A DNA stretch of 5,977 nucleotides from DAOUET01 sp034430155 (GTDB lineage Bacteria > Chloroflexota > Anaerolineae > Anaerolineales > UBA4823), in contig DAOUET010000108.1 of NCBI GenBank assembly GCA_034430155.1, forward strand, positions 1-5,977. The letters are read 5' to 3'. Under the pieces are notes generated by a model. That model did no database searches. It saw only the letters and a program-made list of their open reading frames with translations, and was not told the DNA's origin. The translations under genes and the position numbers were made by a program. Below, in pieces: positions 1 through 5,076 of the stretch (position 1 is its first letter; each line of letters starts with the position of its first letter).

Positions 1-1367
1 AGCTCAGGAATTGAACTTGAGCTTACTGTTGGATGATCATTTAGTTGTGGGGTTGGCGACGGCAAGCTAGGGATAGTTGACCTTGGTGTACTCTTAGGAG
101 CTGAAGTTTTCAAGGAGGTGTACCACAAAGATTGGGGAATATTGATGTTCGCCCTGTTCTCAAGCCAGAAAGCCACATGCAATTGATTGCCCATCCCTAA
201 TGTCATGGCTGGTCCTTCGGTATGGGTTATTGCCGAATTTTCCTCACCCGAGATACAAACAGGTGACTTCCAACGCTGGTTTTGCCAGGAGGTGTACCAG
301 ACACAAAAGCCATCAGTCGTGATCAAATGTAAATCTCCCTGACTGTCTACCACTAATGGCGGCGGACCAATGGATCCCCCACATTGCTCTGGAGGAATCA
401 CCGTTATTACTTCTGACCAAGTTTTCCCACCATCCGATGACCAACTGTGATAGCGTCCACTAACCAGCGCACTGCCATTCCAGGCCACATGAACTGTCTC
501 ATTATCACCAAGAGCAATATTAATCTCATCGTATCCATAACCAGCGAATTCAATAGGGGTTGCCCAGGTTCGACCCCCATCGTTAGAATGAGAATAAAAT
601 ACCCCTAAAGGAGGCCAATGGTCCGGTGATTGAAATTCTGTCCAGACAACATGAATATCCCCATTGTCACTTATCGCTAAACGTACAACATCTGCCATTG
701 AATCCGGTCTGGAGGTCTTAGAGATATTGACCGGGAAAGACCATGTTACTCCCCCATCTTCCGAACTCATATAATAAGGTCCTGAGGTGTCCAATCCAGG
801 GTAGCCAACATAAAGCTGTCCATCACGGCCTGCAATAATTTGAGCATTCAATAAAGATTGAGCCAACGCTTCAGGTTTAGACCAGCTGCTAATAGAGGCT
901 GCTCCATCCGCAGGTGCCTGACGATAATACAAAGTGTTGTTTAACCCATGCCATATTAAATGTAGTATGTCATTTTGATCGACAGTCGCACTAGGAGCTT
1001 TTGCATCTGATAAAGCTAATAGATCAAACGGTTGCGACCAAGATAACCCATTCCATTGGGTGTAAAAAATAAGATCCAGGCCGGTTCCATTTTGATTTTC
1101 AGATAAATCTGTAAATCGCCAAAAGATATGTACCTTATCACTTTGATCCACAAGGATAATCGGATCGCGGATATTTCCGGGTGCTTCAGATATTTTGATT
1201 GGTGTGGTCCAATCCTCATAGGTTGATTGTGCAAATACAGTAGAGTGGTTAGAGGGCAACCTCAGAATTGCAAAAACGATGGCAGCAAGTCCGAGAGAAA
1301 CCAACCACCATTTTATATTTTGCGACAATATTCTTCGTTTAATTATTGGATTATCGTCTTGAGGCAT
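1..1367 (-). CDS. Secreted or membrane-anchored BNR/Asp-box beta-propeller protein (sialidase-like), 3' end outside window
   Basis: The frame is open from an ATG at 1367 to the window edge: 455 codons plus two bases, no stop. Residues 19-36 form a hydrophobic segment after a basic N-terminus (KRR), a signal peptide or anchor; cleavage after FA at 45-46 is possible. Three Asp-boxes are visible: SSEDGGVTW (201-209), SNDGGRTW (261-268) and SSDGGKTW (310-317). A strand motif like VDQNDILHLIW recurs seven times, near residues 73, 129, 179, 232, 286, 340 and 390, giving a 50-56 residue period typical of a propeller. Residues 418-455 become Pro/Ser/Thr-rich, like a stalk before a C-terminal anchor. 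Asp-boxes are structural, so sialidase activity is not shown; IRDP at 66-69 could stand where sialidases have the RIP arginine, but I cannot trace an arginine triad. It may only bind glycans. Two in-frame TGA codons lie just upstream; a TTG at 1379, about 7 nt after GGGG, is an alternative start. Confidence 0.85.
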   Translation of the reverse strand, partial: MPQDDNPIIKRRILSQNIKWWLVSLGLAAIVFAILRLPSNHSTVFAQSTYEDWTTPIKISEAPGNIRDPIILVDQSDKVHIFWRFTDLSENQNGTGLDLIFYTQWNGLSWSQPFDLLALSDAKAPSATVDQNDILHLIWHGLNNTLYYRQAPADGAASISSWSKPEALAQSLLNAQIIAGRDGQLYVGYPGLDTSGPYYMSSEDGGVTWSFPVNISKTSRPDSMADVVRLAISDNGDIHVVWTEFQSPDHWPPLGVFYSHSNDGGRTWATPIEFAGYGYDEINIALGDNETVHVAWNGSALVSGRYHSWSSDGGKTWSEVITVIPPEQCGGSIGPPPLVVDSQGDLHLITTDGFCVWYTSWQNQRWKSPVCISGEENSAITHTEGPAMTLGMGNQLHVAFWLENRANINIPQSLWYTSLKTSAPKSTPRSTIPSLPSPTPQLNDHPTVSSSSIPE

Positions 1368-1382
1368 ATCGATAAACAATCA

Positions 1383-1508
1383 TCATCCCCGGATTGATTT
1401 TAAAGAGCTGAGGGGTAGCCAATACCAGCTGGCATACCTCAAAAATCTATTAACCAGTGTCGTTAGTTGGTGGGAGATTAAACGAATAGGAACAACTACA
1501 GTTTTCAT
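1383..1508 (-). CDS. Small ORF, 41 codons, unknown function
   Basis: The ORF starts with ATG at 1508, overlapping the TGA of the sulfatase-like fragment (ATGA arrangement), and ends at a TGA 15 bases before the ATG of the propeller gene. The predicted peptide begins MKTVVVPIRL, is basic, and carries an aromatic patch (YASWYW, residues 25-30). I recognise no domain. The overlap suggests translational coupling to the former sulfatase paralogue upstream. It could be a real small protein, the 5' remnant of a longer gene, or chance. The coding call is weak because the only support is position and an open frame in a region that otherwise holds gene debris. Confidence 0.3.
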   Translation of the reverse strand: MKTVVVPIRLISHQLTTLVNRFLRYASWYWLPLSSLKSIRG

Positions 1509-1615
1509 GCGAAGGGTTGGTTTACTTGAATCAATTTTCTCTTTAATTGATCTTGAAGATCGGTGGCGATGGATTTCTTCGTTTCGTATAGATCCTGCAG
1601 TTCTTCAGGATCGCT
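1505..1615 (-). pseudogene. C-terminal remnant (last 37 codons) of a second sulfatase-like gene
   Basis: The minus strand reads SDPEELQDLYETKK and continues to QVNQPFA and TGA at 1507-1505. This aligns without gaps to the end of the sulfatase-like protein at 3532-5064 (NDPEELQDLYDTKK ... SANQPFT). The two share a 30-base identical run (1584-1613 and 3611-3640) but differ at many other sites, so this is a diverged paralogue, not a recent copy. No sulfatase sequence is visible upstream of SDPEE; the frame passes instead into 4HB-like sequence. The rest of the gene was therefore lost or replaced at this junction. It has no start of its own and is very unlikely to be functional. Confidence 0.8.
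1584..1613. repeat. 30-bp perfect direct repeat shared with 3611-3640
   Basis: The 30 bases here are identical to 3611-3640 in the same orientation. Both lie in the C-terminal coding end of sulfatase-like sequence, one in the fragment and one in the intact gene. The repeat comes from gene paralogy rather than from a mobile element end. The two copies bracket the whole toxin-antitoxin and 4HB region and lie 2,027 bp apart, so homologous exchange between them could delete or circularise it. Confidence 0.85.
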
Positions 1616-1785
1616 TTGGCCTGTGAAGCCTTCTTCGATGTTCAAGACGATGGATGTAGCTACCCAGTGGGTCTGCCTTTATAAATCGAACTCTTCCTGC
1701 CGAGGCAGATGCGGTCGAGATTATAGACGAAATCGCAATGGGTCAGCGACAACCAGTAGATTTCGAGTTTTTCGAACTTAAAAAT
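1616..1785 (-). pseudogene. Degraded N-terminal half of a four-helix-bundle protein (S23/IVP-type family)
   Basis: Read on the minus strand from about 1785, one frame gives IFKFEKLEIY, LSLTHCDFVYNL. A shift near 1706-1716 moves into a second frame giving LPRQEEFDL, a TAA at 1681-1679, then RQTHWVATSIVLN and IEEGFTGQ directly before SDPEE. From memory, the 4HB family (TIGR02436-like) has FKFE.L..Y near the start, an LPR.EEF.L segment, and an aTSivLNIaEG..GQ signature, so order and spacing fit. Damage is plain: one frameshift, one nonsense codon, no ATG (ATT stands where M may have been), E for the usual A in N-I-A-E-G, and loss of everything after SDPEE. Small 4HB proteins occur in rRNA intervening sequences and as dispersed solitary genes; their function is mostly unknown. 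The matching C-terminal half lies at 3292-3465. Confidence 0.7.
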
Positions 1786-1790
1786 AGGGG

Positions 1791-1852
1791 TTAGACCATG
1801 AACAATGGATGATGGAACATGGTCTATGGTCCATAGGCCAGTTTCCATGATA
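1791..1852. repeat. Left heptamer (NATGGTC-like) array with inverted repeat
   Basis: From 1818, successive 7-base units follow the pattern of ATGGTC with a variable base in front (CATGGTC, TATGGTC, then degenerate units). TAGACCATG at 1792-1800 is the exact reverse complement of CATGGTCTA at 1818-1826, giving a 9-bp stem with a 17-base loop. The array resembles the one at 3209-3284 in the same orientation, including CAGTTTCCATG here and CAGTTTTCCATG there. It separates the 4HB N-terminal relic from the toxin-antitoxin genes and may contain their promoter or operator. Confidence 0.75.
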
Positions 1853-1856
1853 CAAT
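1848..1856 (+). promoter_or_regulatory. Possible extended -10 promoter for the toxin-antitoxin pair
   Basis: TGATACAAT matches the extended -10 pattern TGnTATAAT with one mismatch. No convincing -35 box lies 17 bases upstream. Transcription would start near 1863, leaving a leader of about 14 bases that contains the ribosome binding site. The 9-bp inverted repeat at 1792-1826 lies immediately upstream and could serve as an operator, since AbiEi proteins are known to repress their own promoter through inverted repeats. This is inference only. Confidence 0.3.
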
Positions 1857-1864
1857 GGTTTCAG

Positions 1865-1871
1865 AAAGGGG
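1865..1871 (+). promoter_or_regulatory. Ribosome binding site fixing the AbiEi-like start at 1877
   Basis: AAAGGGG lies five bases before the ATG at 1877. The frame is open back to an ATG at 1805, but those extra 24 codons are translated heptamer repeat and have no binding site, so 1877 is preferred. Confidence 0.6.
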
Positions 1872-1876
1872 CAAAA

Positions 1877-2473
1877 ATGTGCGCTTTAATGAAACCGATT
1901 TCGGTCCGTGAGGAGCTCATCAAAAGGGGTACGCTCATCTTTACCCAGCAGGATTTTCGGCGAATTTTTCACACCAACAAGTTCAGGACAAAGTACTTCC
2001 TGGAAGAATATACCCGGGGTGGGCTGTTCTTGAGGCTTAAAAAAGGGCTTTATACGTTGAAGGGTGATCTACCCCCCGAGGAGGAAATCGCTAACCTTCT
2101 CTACCGGCCGTCGTACATATCTTTTGAGTATGCTCTAGGAACCTACAACATCCTTCCGGAAATGACCTATTCCATCACATCGGCTACCTCCAAACCAACG
2201 CGTACCTTCGAGGTGGGCGTCCAAACCTTCTCCTACTTTTCCATTCAGAGGACGGCATTTACCGGTTACATCCCCGTCATAAGACGAGGGCGAACTGTGT
2301 TAACCGCGCAGCCAGAAAAAGCCCTGGTTGATTATCTCTACTTCGTCTCTCTAGGTAAGAAACCAAAAAATGATCGCTTGAACACCTCGAACCTGGAGGT
2401 GGAAAAAGTGTTGCATTACGCCAGCCTGTACCACAGGAGAGGGCTGGATAAACTCCTGAAGGAGGTCTTATGA
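1877..2473 (+). CDS. AbiEi-type antitoxin / winged-helix transcriptional regulator
   Basis: 198 residues. Residues about 8-62 form a winged-helix DNA-binding domain (helices around LIFTQQDFRRIF, a wing ending GLYTL). The central part carries the AbiEi hallmark PSYISFEYALGTYNILPE (residues 78-95) followed by TSATSKPTRTFE (101-112). The C-terminal domain includes EKALVDYLYF (147-156). In characterised AbiE systems this protein binds inverted repeats at its own promoter and prevents toxicity of the partner nucleotidyltransferase; most are described as type IV toxin-antitoxin pairs. Its stop overlaps the toxin start (ATGA), so translation is probably coupled. The pair runs against all surrounding genes and is bracketed by heptamer arrays, which suggests arrival as a cassette. 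The family call is firm; the phage-defence role is inferred from the family. Confidence 0.85.
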   Translation: MCALMKPISVREELIKRGTLIFTQQDFRRIFHTNKFRTKYFLEEYTRGGLFLRLKKGLYTLKGDLPPEEEIANLLYRPSYISFEYALGTYNILPEMTYSITSATSKPTRTFEVGVQTFSYFSIQRTAFTGYIPVIRRGRTVLTAQPEKALVDYLYFVSLGKKPKNDRLNTSNLEVEKVLHYASLYHRRGLDKLLKEVL

Positions 2474-3192
2474 TCGCAAACCAGGCGCTAAGATCGCTTG
2501 CCACGAAACTCCAGACAACCGAGCTTAACGTGAGGCGTGAGTACTTCCAGCATCTATTCCTATCTTATTTCTACGGACAATCCCTGGCAGATGGGGTCTA
2601 TTTTAAGGGCGGCACAGCCCTAAGGATGCTCTACAATAGCCCTCGCTTTTCAGAAGATCTCGACTTCAGCTCTTCCGTAAGTGACGCCCGCGCCCTCGAA
2701 GGTGCGGTGTTGGAGACATTGGTAGCCATCAGTCGGGAAAATGTCTACCCCGACCTGGAAGAATCCAAACAAACCAGCGGGGTATATCTGGCAATACTTT
2801 CCTTTCGAACAGAAGGTCAGGTTCCGGTTTCGATTCAGCTCGAGATTTCCCTTCGAGAAGGCGAAGTGCAGGGAGAGGCTGTAACGATTGCTTCCGATTT
2901 TATCCCTGCCTATTTAATCGTCGCTCTGATAAGAGAGCGGCTAATTGATGAGAAAATACAGGCGCTGCTTACAAGAAGGAAAGCTCGCGATTTCTACGAT
3001 CTGTACTTTATCCTGCGCGCAAACTTGCTTTCCACTCAAAAGAAAGATGTCTTGTCACAAGTCATGGTAACTTTGAAACAATCCAGTATCAATTTCGAAA
3101 AGGAACTGAAAGAGTTCTTGCCCAAGAGTCATTGGGCCATCATTCGGAATTTTCCGACACCCCTTGAGAGGGAAATAGAGAGATTTTTGTAA
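2470..3192 (+). CDS. AbiEii/AbiGii-type nucleotidyltransferase toxin
   Basis: 240 residues. The ATG at 2470 follows AAGGAGG by four bases and overlaps the antitoxin stop. The nucleotidyltransferase core is present: FKGGTALRMLY (45-55), then SEDLDFS (61-67) with D63 and D65 as the metal-binding pair, and a likely third carboxylate at E125 in IQLEIS. The conserved C-terminal part has EKIQAL (161-166, K162) and RRKARDFYDLYFIL (169-182). All recognisable family motifs are intact, so it is probably active. Family members such as AbiEii and mycobacterial MenT are DNA polymerase beta-fold enzymes; some add nucleotides to tRNA acceptor ends and stop growth. The exact target here cannot be read from sequence. 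A role in abortive infection or cassette maintenance is inferred. Confidence 0.9.
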   Translation: MIANQALRSLATKLQTTELNVRREYFQHLFLSYFYGQSLADGVYFKGGTALRMLYNSPRFSEDLDFSSSVSDARALEGAVLETLVAISRENVYPDLEESKQTSGVYLAILSFRTEGQVPVSIQLEISLREGEVQGEAVTIASDFIPAYLIVALIRERLIDEKIQALLTRRKARDFYDLYFILRANLLSTQKKDVLSQVMVTLKQSSINFEKELKEFLPKSHWAIIRNFPTPLEREIERFL

Positions 3193-3208
3193 TATCAGAC
3201 GATTGACG

Positions 3209-3284
3209 ATAGACCATGGACGGTTTTGTATGGTCTATGGTCTGTGGTCAATGGTCAGTTTTCCATGGTCCTTGGTCAATGATC
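3209..3284. repeat. Right heptamer (NNTGGTC) array with inverted repeat
   Basis: From 3229 to 3284 the sequence divides exactly into eight 7-base units. Six end in TGGTC; the fifth (AGTTTTC) and the last (AATGATC) are degenerate. ATAGACCAT at 3209-3217 is the exact reverse complement of ATGGTCTAT at 3230-3238 (9-bp stem, 12-base loop). The array lies between the convergent ends of the toxin gene and the 4HB C-terminal relic, so the hairpin might slow transcription from either side, but no U-tract follows and I do not call it a terminator. It pairs with the similar array at 1791-1852. Confidence 0.8.
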
Positions 3285-3291
3285 TACCGTC

Positions 3292-3525
3292 TTATTCCCC
3301 GTAAACTTCTCCACTATCTTCTCGGATCTTCATTTGGGTTCTTCCCAACAGGGATTTCCGCATTGCCTGGATTTTTCGGGCCAGGAGCTGGCTTTGTTGA
3401 TACGCCTGGTCAAATAGTTGGCTTTCCTCGAGGTATCCCCGGCGCTGGATCAGGTGCTGGCAGGCCAGGCCTTTGCTGGGTTCGATGACGATCTGGGATG
3501 GTTCCAGCGGCTTAGAGATATCCAT
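3292..3525 (-). pseudogene. Chimeric ORF: ABC-2 permease-like N-terminus joined to four-helix-bundle C-terminus
   Basis: This is an open 77-codon frame starting six bases after the stop of the sulfatase-like gene. It has no clear ribosome binding site, so translation would depend on coupling. Residues 1-20 (MDISKPLEPSQIV, IEPSKG) resemble the start of polysaccharide-export ABC-2 permeases, which from memory often begin with an IEPSKGW-like motif before the RELLYFLxWRD segment; that segment is absent. From residue 21 the sequence becomes ACQHLIQRRGYLEESQLF, then LLARKIQAMRKSLL, matching the last two helices of 4HB proteins. The switch falls near 3465. The 4HB part lacks its first two helices and the LNIAEG region, which lie instead at 1616-1785. 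The frame is intact, so a short peptide could be made, but it is most likely a recombination product. The permease match rests on a short motif and is less certain than the 4HB match. Confidence 0.6.
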
Positions 3526-3531
3526 TTCGAC

Positions 3532-5064
3532 TCATGTAAAGGGTTGGTTGGCGCTTCTTAACCGCTCTTCAAGCAGGTCCTTTAATTCACTGGCGGTTGA
3601 TTTCTTAGTATCGTATAGATCCTGCAGTTCTTCAGGATCGTTCAGAAGATCGAATAGTTCGTAATCGTCCTGGTGGTCGCCATAACCAAAATAATGCACC
3701 AGCTTGTACTGGTCGTTTACCAGCGCCAGCGTGGCTTTGGTTAGGGGAGCTTGCTTGGGATTGCTCTTGGCTTCAACCGTAAAGATAGCAGGCTGGTGGT
3801 TCACTGCACTGCTGCTTAATCCAGGCAGCACTTCACCTTCACACCAATCCGGGATAGCTTGGCCGGTAACATGCAATAAAGTCGGCAAGAGATCTACACA
3901 GCTGGTTGGTGTATAAATATCCTCCCGGCTTCGCTGGCCAGGTTGGGATACCAGCAGGGGAACCTGGGTAAGCGATTGGTACAGTGTCTGGGTGACATGG
4001 CCGCGAATCCCGCGCTCGAACATCTCGCCGTGATCAGAGGTAAATATTACGTATGTGTTATCCAGAACGCCATTACCTAGCAGAAAATCATAAAGCCGTC
4101 CAAATTCCGCATCCGCATAGGCCAGATATTCATCGTATTCGCGCCTGTTCTTAATAAGAAAATCATCTGGAAACCCCTCTGAAAAGAAGCGGGCGGGTTT
4201 GGCCTCAGGCTTCCAACCATCCTTGAATATATCGATAAATTCCTTCCGGGTGGTATAGGGCTCGTGGGGGGGCAACACATGAAAATAAAATAGGTAGGGC
4301 TGAGGCAATGTGACTAATTGCTCCATGAGCCAATTGATGGCATCCTCGAGTATGAAAAACATATTGTGAAGGCTGGGTATCCCTCTAGGGAATAGCTCTC
4401 CAAATTCTTTGATAACTTCTTGTTTATGCCTGGACCTGAGAAATCTGTCCATCAGTGATAAAAAGAGAGAGCTAGGAAAAGTCTCACCGCCGCGGGTGAT
4501 CAACCATTCACTCCAGAATGCAACGTTAAAGTCATTGGGGAAGAGGCGATCAGCGAACTGGTCATCAACCAGACACAAATCTCTTGTCGGGGTAAAAGCT
4601 TCCAAATCCTGACGAAATTGGTACAACAGCGAAGTCACCAGGAGATTGTGTGAATAAGCAATCCGGTAATACCCTTTATCCTTAAATAAATTGAATATGT
4701 TCTTCTTTATGAAGCTATCTGTGACAGTATCGTGCAGGTGGAATGCCCGGTGAGACCAAGGATAGGCGCCGGTAAGGATGGAGGCCGTCCCCGAGGAAGT
4801 AAAGCTGCCGCCAGCATAATGATTATGATAAACCATCGCTCTTTGCGCAAACCTGGCCAGATTAGGCATGGTTTCCCTCTGATAACCATATATAGAGGCA
4901 TTGTGGGCAGAAAGCGCATCAAATACCAGTATGAGGATATTAGGATTATTTTGATCTGGGAGTGATGCGCGGGTTTCATTGAGAAAAGCAGGCCACTTCA
5001 CTGAAAATAATGGTACCAGTGAAGCTAGTTTCAAGAAATCGCGACGAGTTAAAGGCGAAATCAC
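3532..5064 (-). CDS. Tat-exported sulfatase-like (alkaline phosphatase superfamily) protein with Thr at the nucleophile position
   Basis: 510 residues from GTG at 5064. The N-terminus has a twin-arginine motif TRRDFLK (6-12) and a hydrophobic stretch, so export is by Tat. The fold is clear: ILVFDALSAHN with metal ligand D49; FTSSGTASILTG (88-99); HVLPPHEPY (262-270, H267); TSDHGE with D344 and H345; RGH with H356; DLLPTLLHVTG (391-401); and the C-terminal ELFDLLNDPEEL typical of sulfatases. Counting ten back from the G of LTG, where sulfatases have the Cys or Ser converted to formylglycine, gives T89. Thr nucleophiles occur in superfamily phosphotransferases such as LtaS and EptA, so a phosphatase, phosphodiesterase or transferase is as likely as a sulfatase. 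The frame extends to a TTG at 5097, but that has no binding site and overlaps the upstream gene. It ends an apparent three-gene operon; a diverged C-terminal copy lies at 1505-1615. Confidence 0.88.
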   Translation of the reverse strand: MISPLTRRDFLKLASLVPLFSVKWPAFLNETRASLPDQNNPNILILVFDALSAHNASIYGYQRETMPNLARFAQRAMVYHNHYAGGSFTSSGTASILTGAYPWSHRAFHLHDTVTDSFIKKNIFNLFKDKGYYRIAYSHNLLVTSLLYQFRQDLEAFTPTRDLCLVDDQFADRLFPNDFNVAFWSEWLITRGGETFPSSLFLSLMDRFLRSRHKQEVIKEFGELFPRGIPSLHNMFFILEDAINWLMEQLVTLPQPYLFYFHVLPPHEPYTTRKEFIDIFKDGWKPEAKPARFFSEGFPDDFLIKNRREYDEYLAYADAEFGRLYDFLLGNGVLDNTYVIFTSDHGEMFERGIRGHVTQTLYQSLTQVPLLVSQPGQRSREDIYTPTSCVDLLPTLLHVTGQAIPDWCEGEVLPGLSSSAVNHQPAIFTVEAKSNPKQAPLTKATLALVNDQYKLVHYFGYGDHQDDYELFDLLNDPEELQDLYDTKKSTASELKDLLEERLRSANQPFT

Positions 5065-5069
5065 ATTTA

Positions 5070-5076
5070 CCTCTCT
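5070..5076 (-). promoter_or_regulatory. Ribosome binding site deciding the GTG start at 5064
   Basis: On the minus strand AGAGAGG lies five bases before GTG. The TAG stop of the upstream membrane gene (5077-5075) is embedded in it, so termination and reinitiation are probably coupled. No comparable site precedes the TTG at 5097. Confidence 0.7.

Noticed and set aside
1016..1234. 72-codon minus-strand ORF inside the propeller gene
   Set aside because: Another frame of the same strand encodes the continuous BNR protein; this is a shadow.
1660..1790. Plus-strand frame ending with MGQRQPVDFEFFELK before TAG, which looks protein-like and acidic
   Set aside because: It has no start with a binding site and is exactly antisense to the 4HB-like signature on the minus strand, which explains its composition better.
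1805..1876. 24-codon N-terminal extension of the AbiEi-like protein
   Set aside because: It is translated heptamer repeat (MVHRP-type residues), lies before a good ribosome binding site, and is not part of the winged-helix domain.
3209..3240. Rho-independent terminator for the toxin gene
   Set aside because: The stem is 9 bp with moderate GC and a 12-base loop, and no run of T follows in either direction; the same hairpin also occurs upstream of the antitoxin gene.
3209..3284. CRISPR array
   Set aside because: Units are 7 bases in direct tandem with no spacers of 30-40 bases and no cas genes.
3216..3488. 90-codon plus-strand ORF rich in Gly, Phe and Trp
   Set aside because: Its start is heptamer repeat and the rest is antisense to the 4HB C-terminal piece; no binding site or known motif.
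1584..3640. Insertion sequence or composite transposon
   Set aside because: No transposase or integrase, no terminal inverted repeats at the outer ends, and no short target duplication; the outer direct repeats belong to paralogous coding sequence.
4707..4979. Pairs of overlapping ORFs on both strands within the sulfatase-like gene
   Set aside because: They lie wholly inside the frame with intact family motifs and have no independent signals.
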